Positions 46,501 through 62,389 of a stretch of DNA of 64,000 nt are shown here, in pieces. Every line of letters starts with the position of its first letter. Within the stretch, counting starts at the first letter, position 1. The stretch lies in contig NW_017803824.1 in assembly GCF_001625305.1 (NCBI RefSeq), positions 879,925 to 943,924 of the forward strand, read 5' to 3'. Made by a program: the position numbers and the translations under genes. The notes beneath the pieces are model-generated. The model was not told the DNA's origin. It ran no database searches and saw only the letters and a list, made by a program, of their open reading frames with translations. Source of the stretch: Branchiostoma belcheri. Its lineage: Eukaryota; Chordata; Leptocardii; Amphioxiformes; Branchiostomatidae.

Positions 46501-49500
46501 TGAATAGTACTAGATAATGATTTTGGCAAATAATAGATTTGAGCTAATGATTTTTAATTTCTAAATGCTCTTTGGTAAAATTTGACTCTTTCAATAAAAA
46601 TTTAAGCATGTTTTCCCAGCAATGACTTTGGTATGACTTGCTTGGGGATCGAACCCACGTCCTACCACATGTGAGCTGCCAGTAAACTGTATTGCTATGG
46701 CGTTGACTGAGACTGAAGACTCCTGTTACTGACCTGATGGTACAGGTTGTGGCACTCCGCACACTCCACCAGCTGGTTACCTGGAGTCACGTTCATCTGT
46801 CTGGAGATGACAAAAACAAAAAAAAAAATCAAGTTTGTTGCAGAGATCACTGGGAAAAGTTATCTACATTTCTGTATCTGTATCTGTATCGGTATAGCCG
46901 GTATAGCCGCCCTTCGGCGTACACACCAAAATACTTTTATATAGCAGTTAAGTAGAAACTGCCAACAAGGGACAGAAAAGTCTTTGTATTACTGTACTCA
47001 GAAAGAAGCACACTTTATACTGATTTGTGGTGTTTTTATTTTGTGGTAGGAGAGCTGATTAATGTTGAGTAGTTGTGTCAGTTCATTTTGGTGATGCTGA
47101 AGAAGAGTGATGGATGTCACTTGAAATGTCCAGAAGTATTATCTCTGTAATTTATCCAGTAATAGAGTTGGAATAGCTTTGACTTTGAATAGATAGAGAA
47201 ACAGAAGCTTTACATTTTTTATGATCTCATGGTAAGAGGTCACTGTGAAATCTGTATTATGAGTTCTTTATTGCAAGTTCATACCCCAGGGCTAATTGCA
47301 AACAGACATTGACAATAACAATGAGTACAGAATGTATTGAGGAGTGATATAAAACTATATGCTGACATGGAGCTCTACGATCTACTTATCTAACTTTCTA
47401 CCTCTACCTAAAACTAATAGCGTACATGTACATACATAAGATAAAGAGTGGCAATGTAATTAAGTACCACTGACCTGCAGATGACACACACCAGCCCCAT
47501 CTCCTCAGCAAACTCATCAGCGCTGGTCTCCATCCCCTCCTCTCCCTCCTCCTCATCTGACGACTGCTCTTTCTTCAGGACCGGCGGGGAGCCCTCACGC
47601 ACCGTGGGGGGGTCTGGCTTCTCCAGCTTAGGCTTCTTATGCTCTTTGTTCAGGTCAGTCAGGTCCTGTTTCAGCTGATAGAGATAGGACAGAGTCATGT
47701 TTAATGAAGATAGAGAGAGTTGTCACTCATTTTCATAACAGAGAAGCAGGTACTGAATGCCATGCACCTATTTGCATTCTAATGGCTTTAGCTCAAACGT
47801 GCATATTTTTGGTGTGTTTCATTGGCAAGTCTTTGTTCAGGTCTGTCAGGTCCTGTTTAAGCTGATAGTGATAGTGATAGGACAGAGTCATCCAAAAATA
47901 GTTTCATCAGGTTGGTAAAGCATAGGATGTAGGGATTTTCTTTCACACAACAAGTCTCGTCTCACCTTGCTTACACTTCGGTGTCAGAAGCTCTGAGGAA
48001 GGTGTCTGATAGACACCAAAACATAAGCAAGGTGAGACAAAACTGGTTGTGTAAAGGACAGAGTCATGTTTAATATAGATAGAGAGAGTTGTCACTCAAT
48101 TTTCATCACAGTGAAGCAGGTGGGTTATGAATGCCATGTTGGTGGACCTACATGTATTTGCATTCCAATGGATCTATGCTCAAATGTACATTTTTTGTGT
48201 ATTTCCGTGGCAAGTTTTCTGATTAGACATCTAACAATGGTCATTAGAGAAGGTATAGGTAGACTGTAGTATTTGAGAAGGATATTTGAATGTCCAAAAA
48301 TGTTATATAAAGTACAAATGTATAAGTATAATACACTGAAATGCAAACAGGGACACCAACATATTTATCTATTTACAAGTATTTCATCTCAGGGTAGCTG
48401 GGTGGCCCCATTCATTCAACATAGCTGATGACATGTGAAAACGCTCTGTCACCTTCTCCAGGCTGCGTTTGTCCGGCTGTTTTTTCGGCGGATCAGGTGT
48501 GGATCGTCCCGCACCGCTGCCGCTCAGGGAGGGGGACCGGCGCTCCTTCTGTCCCGGGACCATCAGGCGGTTCATCTGGCCGTGGGGCGACCCTTTCCTA
48601 CCCTCCACATCCTGGAATATTTAAGTATTTTAACACTTTGTTAAGGGTGCTATTGAATGTATATTATGTACTATGATATCCAGTCAAAACTGTTCTAGTG
48701 ATTACCTAGAGCTGCTTAACCATAAGGACCACCTGGCCATCATGACAACTTTTTTGGTGGACCTTTTTCTCTCATTGACTCAAGGAGCAAATAATTTTGT
48801 CACCTGTGTATTGTGAACAATTTCTTCAACTCCCTTGAGTGTTCAATACTGACAGGTCTTACTAGTCCTGGGAATAGAACACTTCAAACATTGTAGTTGT
48901 GTAACAAACAAAGTCATTTATTCAGTAAAAAGGTTTACAACATTCTACAAGTAATATGATATTTCTTGAAATTGGGTCTTGTAGAATCATCAAGATTGCA
49001 AATGTCTAGTTCTAGTATCTACAGATGCATCCAACACACTGCACTCTCTACACTACAAGAAGGGGGATGTTTTAAGTCTACTAGTACACTAAGTTGTTAG
49101 CAGAGAACAGGAAGGAGTAGGAGATTGTAGGAGCAAAACCAAGGCACACAAGAGAGAAAAGTCACACTTGTGGGTTGACCTGTGCCTTCTCCTCAACTTG
49201 TGTTTTCCCCTGACCCACAGTGTCTGCTGATGGAGAATCCTCCACCTCGGGGACACAAGAAGCAACAGTGTTACACTCCACTAACATGCATGGTTCTTCT
49301 TTACACAGAATGAAATGATGTGATTGGTTGATGTTGATGATAACATGATGCAGCCTGCGCCACGGCTTTCTAATAATATGATTTGTGATTACTAGTGCTT
49401 GGTGCAGATATGCTATAATGGGTCAGTCCTGGGCACCCTTCTACACTGGTACTATCCCCATATTGTACTTGGTATATTCCAAGATGGCTAACTGATGACA

Positions 49501-49831
49501 TCACAAGCCAACATGGCAACACCCACCAAAGTTGGTTAAAACAGATTGAGAACATTTTGGGGGGGAGGGCGTCAAACATGTAATTGTAACCGAATTCTAG
49601 GCTCAGAAAACATATTTTGGCAAACTAAATTTCTGATAAAATTGGCAAATCGATTTTGGGCCTTACCTTGTCAAGCTTTCCTGTTATCACTGAAGATGTG
49701 GCAAGGGAAGGGGACGATTTGTTGAGCGCAGCATCGACCAGAGCCTTCAGTTTTTCTGTAGAATCCTTACTCTTGGAGCGAAGGTAACCCAGAGCCTTTA
49801 CAAACACCGGATCCAGCTCAAACGTAGCCAT
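43580..49831 (-). CDS. INTS12: Integrator complex subunit 12
   Basis: This is a PHD-finger subunit of the Integrator complex, which processes snRNA 3' ends and attenuates transcription in the nucleus. Exons on minus: 49831-49667, 48611-48453, 47674-47475, 46800-46734, 46186-46094, 45504-45475 (30-nt microexon), 44618-44493 and 44077-43580, for about 445 residues. The N-terminus [20 protein letters not shown] and [12 protein letters not shown] match the INTS12 helical block. The acidic [14 protein letters not shown] leads into a C4HC3 PHD finger ([30 protein letters not shown]; about residues 170-220). The tail is Ser/Gly/Ala-rich with LTGLASWAA and ends in a Lys/Met/Gln helix ([14 protein letters not shown]), as in vertebrates. 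The acceptor at 46800 was placed by phase and by the CRQMN match. The 30-nt microexon has usable splice sites but is less certain. It is head-to-head with OXSM. Confidence 0.93.
44961..45367. repeat. Family C MITE-like element
   Basis: The long terminal inverted repeats start AGGCCATGTTGATTTGATTA and continue TATGGATGACATCC; the right end is the complement. The inner GCGCGCG-rich segments also face each other. It is related to 31055-31335. Confidence 0.85.
45698..45788. repeat. Tandem duplication with palindromic core
   Basis: Two copies of a unit of about 45 bp contain AAAGAGTAAAAAAATCATT and the palindrome TTTACACTAATTAGTGTAAA (one mismatch in the second). It is intronic in INTS12. Confidence 0.75.
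46876..46930 (-). repeat. GATACA-tailed element fragment
   Basis: A (CTGTAT)n tail is followed by ATAGCCGCCCTTCGGCGTAC and ACACACC. It is the reverse orientation of the 6168-6262 family. Confidence 0.7.
47643..48214 (-). repeat. Duplicated exon 3 acceptor segment of INTS12
   Basis: A segment of about 188 bp, from the first codons of INTS12 exon 3 through its acceptor into the intron (47643-47829), is repeated at 47830-48214. The second copy still encodes [10 protein letters not shown] behind a CTATCAG acceptor but has no donor and stops matching after the first dozen codons. It is interrupted by an insertion (47893-48068). Confidence 0.85.
47893..48068. mobile_element. Foldback insertion with direct repeats at its ends
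   Basis: It interrupts the duplicated INTS12 segment. AGGACAGAGTCAT occurs on both sides (about 47880-47892 and 48056-48068), a target-site duplication of about 13 bp. Inside are inverted arms ACACAAC...GTCTCACCTTGCTTA and TAAGCAAGGTGAGAC...GTTGTGT. A related fragment is at 5745-5815. Confidence 0.7.
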
Positions 49832-50253
49832 GGTTTGAAGGTTTACAGCTTTGTTCCGCCAACTCGTCTCCCTCTCCTTCCTCTGGTGATCTGGAATGGT
49901 GCATGTTGTTTACAGGGGTGTTTATGACGCAAAATATATTTTAGTTATTGACGAAGACTACTTCTTTGTCAACATTATTATCGAGAACAAATTTTTTTTA
50001 CGAAAACCTAAGAAGTATACAATTATGTTGCGTGACTATTATAAGCCTTTGACAAATTATTTAGTTGTATCACATATCTTGAATGTAGTATTCCAGAGGT
50101 CAAAGGGTTGTGGGAATTCAAGATGGCTGCCTTTCGGAAGAATTTTTGACACTCTCTGGAAATTCTTCATATTTCCGGCTTCGTTTGGTTGTAAGGGACA
50201 GAATTTGTCAAGTAAACTACTTGTATTTTGTACACAGATGTGACTAGGCAGTG
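49832..50253. promoter_or_regulatory. Presumed shared promoter of INTS12 and OXSM
   Basis: 422 bp separate the two divergent start codons. CAAGATGGCTGCC at 50119-50131 resembles the YY1 site frequent in housekeeping promoters, and AGGTCAAAGGGTTG lies just upstream of it. There is no TATA box in an obvious place. A first OXSM non-coding exon is not excluded. Confidence 0.55.
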
Positions 50254-51651
50254 ATGACCACAATGCGAACTAGAATGCCTGTTCTAGCTGTATCCAAAGC
50301 CTTCGTTTTAGCGTTGGGGAGGGGGGCGAAGACTCTTCGACCTTTCTCAACTTCCACCAAACTTGCCTCCGAAGAAAGTACGAGAGTCGTTGTGACGGGA
50401 CTGGGACTTGTAACTCCGCTTGGAACGGGAACAAAACACGTGTGGTCAAGATTACTGAACGGGGAGTGCGGAATTACGGCTGTGCAGGGCCCTGGGTACG
50501 AGAAGATCCCGTGCCAAGTTGCCGCCCACGTTCCCAGGGGATCAGAGGAAGGGCAGTTTAACGCGGACAACTTTGTTTCAGCGGCCGACAAGCGCGCCAT
50601 GTCAGACAGCATGGTCTTCGCTCTGGCAGCTGCTGACGAGGCTCTACAGGACGCAAAATGGAAGCCAGAATCTGAAGAAGACTGCAACATGACTGGAGTT
50701 GCCATAGGGACTGGCATGGTCAGTCTACAAGACATTGTCGACACCGGCGTTGCCCTACGAGAAAGGGGCTACAACAGAGTAAGCCCGTACTTTGTCCCGA
50801 AGATCCTGGTCAATTTAGCAGCAGGGCATGTCAGCATGAGGTACAATCTGAGAGGGCCGAACCACGCCGTGTCCACTGCCTGCACCACGGGACTTCACGC
50901 AATAGGCGATGCCTACAGGTTCATCAAGTTTGGCGACGCAAACGTCATGGTGGCCGGCGGCACAGAGGCAAGCATTAACCCACTGGCCTTTGCTGGATTC
51001 AGCAGGGCAAGGGCTTTGACGACTAAGTTCAATGATGACCCACAGACAGCTTCCAGACCGTTCCATCCCGAGAGAGACGGATTTGTGATGGGTGAGGGAG
51101 CTGGTGTGGTCGTTCTGGAGGAATACGGTCATGCCAAGAGGAGGGGGGCCACTGTGTATGCTGAAGTTCTAGGCTACGGGCTGTCGGGGGATGCGAGTCA
51201 CATGACGGCACCTTCCGAGACCGGAGACGGAGCTATGCGGTGCATGAAGAGAGCTATGCAATGCGCCAGCGTCACCCCCTCTGAAGTGACATACATCAAC
51301 GCACACGCTACATCCACACCTCTCGGAGACGCTGTGGAAAACGCTGCAATCAAAACTATGTTCAACGGCTCCACATCATCCTTAGCTGTTTCGTCGACAA
51401 AGGGGGCAGTTGGCCACCTGTTAGGAGCTGCAGGTGCAGTGGAAGCCATTTTTACAATCCTAGCCTGTGCAGATGGCATGCTTCCACCGACACTGAACCT
51501 GACAAGGGTGGACAAGGACTTTGACCTGAACTATGTCCCCTGTAGGGCCCAGGAGTGGAAGGTGGGGGATGTGGGGAAAAGGATTGCGTTGACGAACTCA
51601 TTTGGATTTGGTGGCACAAATGCATCTCTATGTATCAGTAGCATCAATTGA
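50254..51651 (+). CDS. OXSM: Mitochondrial 3-oxoacyl-[ACP] synthase
   Basis: This is the beta-ketoacyl-ACP synthase of mitochondrial type II fatty-acid synthesis. It condenses malonyl-ACP with acyl-ACP and supplies octanoyl groups for lipoate. A single uninterrupted frame of 465 residues is seen; the human enzyme is about 459. The Arg/Ser-rich, acid-poor N-terminus (about 1-40) fits a mitochondrial presequence, followed by [16 protein letters not shown]. The thiolase-fold catalytic triad is present: Cys near 210 in [10 protein letters not shown], His near 351 in [11 protein letters not shown] and His near 388 in [18 protein letters not shown] near the C-terminus closes the fold. The start is the first ATG of the frame (the codon before it is GTG); a second ATG three codons on is possible. 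The absence of introns in the CDS contrasts with its neighbours. Confidence 0.96.
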   Translation: MTTMRTRMPVLAVSKAFVLALGRGAKTLRPFSTSTKLASEESTRVVVTGLGLVTPLGTGTKHVWSRLLNGECGITAVQGPGYEKIPCQVAAHVPRGSEEGQFNADNFVSAADKRAMSDSMVFALAAADEALQDAKWKPESEEDCNMTGVAIGTGMVSLQDIVDTGVALRERGYNRVSPYFVPKILVNLAAGHVSMRYNLRGPNHAVSTACTTGLHAIGDAYRFIKFGDANVMVAGGTEASINPLAFAGFSRARALTTKFNDDPQTASRPFHPERDGFVMGEGAGVVVLEEYGHAKRRGATVYAEVLGYGLSGDASHMTAPSETGDGAMRCMKRAMQCASVTPSEVTYINAHATSTPLGDAVENAAIKTMFNGSTSSLAVSSTKGAVGHLLGAAGAVEAIFTILACADGMLPPTLNLTRVDKDFDLNYVPCRAQEWKVGDVGKRIALTNSFGFGGTNASLCISSIN

Positions 51652-52650
51652 TATAACAAGTTAGGCATGGCTGGCTAGGGATCTGTAAATTTGTCATATA
51701 ACAATGTTTGGCCAGCCGAAAGTAGCAATTATCAGCCATGTTTGGATTAGTGTAGAAGAGACGAAGTGATTCAACAAAGCTTGTTGTTATATTACAATGT
51801 ATGGAAATAAATACATGTACATGTGCGTACTTCAACCCCTTCCAGAGATAGTTTCAAACTTTCAATGTGCAAATTCTATTCAAATACAGGAGCTGACCAC
51901 TGTGGTGAAATGAACATTGATATTCACTCAATGGGGTATAGTGCTGTGGTAATAAAATATGGGTATGAAAGACATACATACTATTTGCGCTGTCCTATTT
52001 ATTTTTTAAAATCTAGAGTAACCCATTGAGATGGCCAACATATTGCTATGAATAAAGCATTATACATTATATGAGGGAATTGTATGCATGAGTTACTATG
52101 TACATAATACTCTAGTGCCTTTACATTTTCTTCAATAGGTAGGTTTTACCACATCAAACTTCATACAAAATTCAACATCCATATATAGAGCTCTATCTTC
52201 TTTACATGACAGTGAAAAGCAGCAAAAAGTTGACTGGATTGTCCTCATTTAACACACAGAATACAGAGTGCTTGCATGGTTGTTGTAGTACACATAGACT
52301 TGAATAGTTCACACATGAGCTTAAAGGCACAATAAGCGGATAATGCAATTTACAAATGGTAGTACATGAAGTCCTTTTTATCGGTCACTATCTTTTCAAT
52401 TTGGAGCAATAAAAAAGTCAATTATAATATCTGGTTTCTCATAAAGTTTACCTATATATATGAGAAGCAAACATCACACAGTAAGACCATTTTTATCTAT
52501 TTCACCCACTTTTTCTTCCTCACATTATACTAGTACTACATGTACTATGTACTACTAGTATATATTGATGTAAGCTCAAATGATAATGTGCATATTTGTT
52601 GCAGGCACTGACTTCAAGTTAAAGTCACTGAGTCCCTCACCAACCATACA
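51652..52650. other. Convergent 3' region of OXSM and spartin
   Basis: It contains the OXSM poly(A) signal AATAAA at 51806-51811. The rest is AT-rich, with no exon or recognisable element; spartin's 3' UTR enters from the right. Confidence 0.6.
51806..51811 (+). other. Poly(A) signal of OXSM
   Basis: AATAAA about 155 bp past the stop. A second AATAAA follows near 51951. Confidence 0.65.
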
Positions 52651-55600
52651 TTATTTGTTGAACACGTAGTTCTTCAAAACAGCCACACATTGCACATTAA
52701 AGCATGTTCCCCATGGCCCCCGGCCGCCCACCCCTGCTCCTTCCGACCCCCCTTTCCCCATACCCTCCCCGCCCCCTGCACCCTTATCCCTCCTATAGTC
52801 CTCTATTGCAGCCTTCCCTGCATCTTTTGCCGTCCTCTTGAGAATAGCCTTGATGCCGATGTCGTCCATGTAGTGCCAGGCTAGACCGGCATTCCCCACG
52901 GTGTTGACTGCGTCGTCTGCTACCCGCCCAGCCTGGGTGCCGTATCTGGGGAGTCAAGTGTCATACAACTGATAAGGCAAAAGGAGTCGGTACATGTGAA
53001 AATTAATACACAGCGAGATGTACCCTGAGAGCCAGACTAGTGTTGGGCTGGCTAAACTACTACCGTGGGTAGTACCCTCGGGCTCAATGCCCCTGTAGCG
53101 GTAATTTAGATAGGTAGGCAAAGGGCTCTTGGGTGCCGAAGGAAAATGGCTAACGGCCCGATACTAGTCTGGCTTCCAGGGTAAGAGAGATGTGACAATT
53201 GTTAGAATGTAGTTTACCCTGTACCAATTTTTACTGATCATTGCAAAGGACATGGTGTCGATTTTGTTGCAATGACTTTTAAACCATTTTGAATATATGA
53301 TAAAATCAAGTATTGTGGAACACCTTAATAGGAAAGGAAGCAATATCATACTAAGAGGTCTACACTACTACAAGTACTATGATGTAAAATGCCTTACTTG
53401 TGTTCAACAGTCTCCACTGTGGCATTACCAATGTTCTTGGCAATAGAGACAGCTGCAGCCTCTAGGGCCAGGTACACCGTGCTGAAGGCTGGGAGGAATT
53501 AAGTCAAAATTAGAAGTCAAAACACATATCATTTGCATTCAATTCTGCATAGTTTTGTTTTAAAGTGAAGATTCAAACAAAAGTTTTACTGTATAATATG
53601 AAAAGAGTTCACAAAATATTCATCTAATCTGTTTGCACATAATATTTGATCTGTATAATGAATTTTTTATCTGAAAAATACTGAATCAAAATATTTTCAC
53701 ATCTGCTCCAGAGGCATTGCCTAAAATGACCCATACCTTGCAATCCACCTGCCGCGACCTCTACGACCCCGTCCATGGTCTGCTTCTTCTTCCCATCAGT
53801 GTCGTCCTTCACGCTGTCTGGCAGCAGCTGGGTGCCCACCCTCTTCACGTGGGGGGCCAACTCACGCCCTACTCTCAAGGTCAGATCTCTCACAGCCAGC
53901 ACCACAGCCTTCGTCACTTTCAAGGTCACGTGGGTCGTAGCCCTGGCAACCTATCATTGAGAAAGTAAAAAAGTAAAAATCTTTTTCACAACTTGTGGTG
54001 TTTAATGGTGTTTAAGGCTGTGCTCATCTCTGTTTCTATAGCCCTTGGGCCACACAGTTGTGCAAGCACTAAAGCAAAGGCTAGCTATAGTCCAGTGGTA
54101 GAGGTACTTCCATATATATATATATATAAATGTACTAGTACTAGAGTACTCTTTGCCTTAAGTATTGAGTGCAGAGAGAGCTGTATGTACGATTTTGACC
54201 CATGGCCTCCTGACTGCACCCTTCCATACTACAAGCTGGAAAGTGGTCTGGCATCTGAATGAGGATCTGACTTAGTCTCCACTCCAGTTGGCTGGACTCT
54301 CTATGGCTGGCAAACTCCTCTGGCCAATTATATCACCTTTTTAGGCCGATTTCTATGATCTATTCAGCCTGCAAAAGAAGTCTGGTGGAGAATAGGTCTG
54401 ACTAACCTGTGCCCCCTTGACGTATTTGGGATCCACCTCGGCAGGTTTCTCGTCAGGCTTGATACGTTCCTTCAGCTTGGCCGTCCCCTTGGTCACCAGC
54501 TTTCCCGTCAGTTCAGCTCCCTTTGTTGCTCCCCCAGGACACCCACTCAGCTCCTGCAAAGGTTGGGAACAAATACATGTATGCTTCAGTTGAAGATCCG
54601 TCTCTAACAAAAATTGCATTCAAATTCAAGAATTGGTTGATGAACTTGTATTTTCTATCGTAGAGTGGAGCTCGTTGGCATCAAGCACAGTTCTGTAATA
54701 TAGCCAGCTGCCGCCACGCTGCATGCCTGTGACGGTGGTGTGTTACGCCAATGGGGGGTTATACTGGCTATACTGATACAGAAAACTGCCAACAAGAACT
54801 TTCAACTTACAAGCAATACTTTATAGCTAATATATAACTATATATTATACTACATAACAGTTATACTCTTAAGTTACTGTGTTTTTAATGTCAAGGAAGG
54901 AACTTCCGAAGGAACTTCCATTTTCTTACCTACAACTAGTCCCTTTGACACCTTCTGGCTCCACTGAGGCACTTCCTTATTGGTTGTGGGTTCCGCAGGC
55001 CTTTCTGGAGCAACTGCTGGTCTCTGTGGACCAACTGCAGGTCTCTCTGGTGCAACTTCTGGCCTTCGAGGAGCAACGTCAGGTCTGCGTGGAGCAACTT
55101 CAGGTCTTTGTGGTGCAACCTCTGGTCTCCTTGGGGCTTCTGCTGGTGGTGCTGTAGGAGCTGCACCCCTCATTCCCACCACCTGAGTCAGGTCCCCAAC
55201 ACCGGCCTCTCCAACCCCTGCCTGAGCCTCGGGAGGCTGTGTATGGAGTTGTGTGTACTCCTGCAGCAGGCTCTGGAACTGTGCCTGCTGCACGGCGTCC
55301 ACCTCTGAGGAGATGACAACCCCCACACAAGAGCCGTAGTGTCCCGACAGGACGTCGGGGAACATGTAGGCTCCGTTGTTGCTGTGCAGGGCTGGCGATT
55401 GGCCAGGGACGAGAGGGTACAGCCAGTCAGAGACTTGAAGGAAGGTGGTGTTCTGCTCTGGGATTTTGACGATTCTGAGCGGGCCCGGGTAAGACGGGGC
55501 GCTGACACTTCCGTCGGGACTGACATAGAAGATCTGTACCCCGTCTGGGATGCACAGGAGTTCATCTGCATCCGTAAAGACACTACTCCTTCTTGACGCC

Positions 55601-56181
55601 TCCTCCTCGGACAGGATACTGTCTCCCAGAGAAATAAAATCTCGCTCATCGGCGGTAGACCCTGCCGAAATGTGACCCCGCGGAACCACTTCTGAGTACG
55701 CAGGGGGTAAATCATTATCTGCTTGTGTGGGGGCGGCAGGTGCCCCCTGGGGTACTGATGAGGGTGGGGGAGGGCGTGCAGGGGGGGCTACTGGTCTAGT
55801 AGTAGAAGGAGGAGCCGGAGGCTCTATTTCCCTTGGTGGTGCAGTTGGCTGAACAGGAACTGCTTGACCGTTCTGTTGTGACGCCATCATTGGTTCTAGG
55901 TACTCAAGCCTGGCCTGAACTTGAGCCAATGACCTTGTCATCTTACTTCGAAGTTTCGTGGCCTCTTCTCTGCTACACTGGATCCCGAACCCCTTTTCCA
56001 AGTGATGACGCGCCCGCCGGTAAAGTTCCACGGCTTTCGCCATGTCCCCGCTCTCGTCGGAAGTGAGGGCCTGGTCTACGTAGATGAAGGCGTCGTGACA
56101 TTCCCTCTTCAACGCTTGGTACCGCTCCTCTTCGGTACTAGAACTTTCTGCCCTCCCCCTTTCCATGACTTGAGCGTCCAT
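52651..56181 (-). CDS. SPART: Spartin (MIT and senescence domains), with a 1-nt frame break
   Basis: Spartin is a cytosolic protein at lipid droplets, endosomes and midbodies; the human gene is mutated in Troyer syndrome. Exons on minus: 56181-54930, 54553-54407, 53950-53737, 53488-53398, 52945-52651. An MIT domain (about 18-97: YQALKRECHDAFIYVDQAL, ELYRRARHHLEKG) is followed by a Pro-rich linker and a PPAY motif (159-162) that in vertebrates binds Nedd4-type ligases. A conserved middle region (IPDGVQIFYVSPDG, LQVSDWLYPLVPG) and the C-terminal senescence domain (KGAELTGKLVTKG, GRELAPHVKRVGTQLLPDS, DDIGIKAILKRTAK) complete it. Exon 2 needs one base fewer in the C run at 54531-54535 to join both neighbours in phase. 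Then the protein is about 665 residues, equal to the human length, and reads EWVSWGATKGAEL. Without that, the frame closes early. Confidence 0.92.
53022..53182. repeat. MITE-like element in a spartin intron
   Basis: The terminal inverted repeats are about 28 bp with a few mismatches (TACCCTGAGAGCCAGACTAG on the left, CTAGTCTGGCTTCCAGGGTA on the right), around GGGTAGTACCC and CGGGC segments. Confidence 0.8.
54696..54785 (+). repeat. GATACA-tailed element
   Basis: TAATATAGCCAGCTGCCGCC, GTGTGTTACGCC and GGTTATACTGGCTATACTGA match the 6168-6262 family. It is intronic in spartin. Confidence 0.75.
54995..55135 (-). repeat. Coding minisatellite in spartin exon 1
   Basis: About seven 21-bp units encode heptads of the form (R/E/Q)RPxVAP (for example RRPEVAP, QRPEVAP, RRPDVAP). 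They sit between the conserved middle region and the senescence domain and keep the frame. I do not recall such heptads in vertebrate spartin. Confidence 0.85.
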
Positions 56182-57285
56182 TTTGGATCCGCTTTACAAA
56201 ACCCGGAAGTTATCGTCAATGCTGACAGTTCCTTCTAGTCTTAGGTTCCTTAATGTCTTAAACTGCACTTTGGGTTCTTATATCTTAGGATTATATGAGT
56301 CAGATAAAATGAGAAAATACCAGGTGATAATTTGTTGTTAGTCACTGAACCGATCGGACGACATCCCGTGAGTCTGACGGCATTTGTTGTCGTGACGTCA
56401 GCGCTGGACCATACGAAACAAAATAAGGGGTGCAAATTTTATTTTCGTGAAAATTATTTGACAAATTTGCAAATTATCAAAATAAACTGATGATGTTACC
56501 TTTGTTAAACTTTTTTTACAATTATAAAAATATACTTTTAGTGGTAAAATAGTATTTTCCGTAAAACATTATTTCCGGTAAAACAGTATTTTCACCCGCA
56601 CATACTCGACTTGTAGAATATTCCAATGAACCATAATGGAGGTCAACTTTGTCAGTGGATGAGTGTTTGCTGCGGTTTTTCAATGTATCGACTCTTCCCG
56701 CCGCCTCAAAAGCCGAAATCCACGCTTTACCGGCCTGCCTGCATCTATGACAAGCTAGGAAATTCAACAGGACAGGTCTTACTTCGGTAAATGCGTCCAT
56801 ATGGTTGTTTTTGTCATGTAGAACTTGAAGGAATAATTGATGTTAGAGCTAGAGTATGATCAAAATAATCCGATTCTCAATATTTTGTTCTGATTATGAA
56901 CTGCTACACATTTTCTAGCACAATGCCTATTATCTTCTTTACCAGATGATAAGGATTGCCTAAAGCAGATCGTGGTTATCTGAAAATTAGACCGGATACA
57001 AGTGAAAAGTACTGTGTAGATCCTTGATAATAAGGCATGTGATCTTGAGTCATGTGACTTGTGATTGACAGTTCACTACCTGGTTCAAGCTTTTGGTATT
57101 TCTTTTTTTTAATACCCACGATCATGATAATGACCATTCCAATAGAACATTAGCCACGAAGCGTAAAGTCGTAATCAGCTCTGAGACTTCAACGTAATTC
57201 ATAATTGGCGGCGAAAAATTTTGCGTAACACCCTTTTACACCTGCACTAACAATAAAACCTTATTCAGGGTTTTCTTCTTTCCAC
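56182..57285. promoter_or_regulatory. Divergent spacer between spartin and TMEM184C
   Basis: About 1.1 kb between the spartin start and the first start-exon copy of TMEM184C. It should contain both promoters and a 5' non-coding exon of TMEM184C, but no donor could be chosen with confidence. The minus-strand frame at 56522-56800 is not supported as a gene. Confidence 0.4.
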
Positions 57286-57762
57286 TATAGGAGAAGCCAC
57301 CATGCCATCATCAGCCACATTCCTGGGGAACTGGCGGGGTTGGATCCGTCCGCTGGTGTTCTCTGTGTACTTTGTGCTGCTGTGTGCTGTGTCCTGAAGA
57401 ATAATTTGTGCCAACTCTTCTCCTTCCAGAGTTATTTCTGTGCCGGTGAAGCCACCATTCCGTCATCAGCCACATTCCTGGGGAACTGGCGTGGTTGGAT
57501 CCGCCCTCTGGTGTTCTCGGTGTACTTTGTGCTGCTGTGTGTGGCCCTGAAGAATAATTTGTGTCAACTCTTTTACTTCCAGAGTTTTTCCTGTACAGGT
57601 GAAGCCACCATGCCGTCATCAGTTACGTTCCTGGGGAACTGGCGGGGTTGGATCCGTCCTCTGGTGTTCTCAGTGTACTTTGTGCTGCTGTGCATCACGT
57701 TGAAGAATAATTTGTGTCAACTCTTCTCCTTCCAGACTCTTTCCTGTAGAGGTGAAGCCAAT
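57286..57762 (+). repeat. Tandem array of the TMEM184C first-exon boundary (3 extra copies)
   Basis: Four direct copies of the first coding exon start lie head to tail. Start codon positions are 57302 (ATG), 57457 (ATT), 57610 (ATG) and 57763 (ATG, continuous with the gene); the spacings are 155, 153 and 153 bp. Each extra copy encodes PSSATFLGNWRGWIRPLV and FSVYFVLLC, then runs into AAGAATAATTTGTG and a pyrimidine tract ending TCCTTCCAG or TACTTCCAG. Copy 1 closes with a stop after 31 codons; copies 2 to 4 share one open frame because 153 bp is 51 codons. Confidence 0.95.

Positions 57763-62389
<4,627 letters not shown>

Noticed and set aside
56522-56800. A 92-codon minus-strand open frame between spartin and TMEM184C
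   Set aside because: No recognisable domain, and the composition does not resemble neighbouring exons. It could be a first exon of something else, but nothing supports it.
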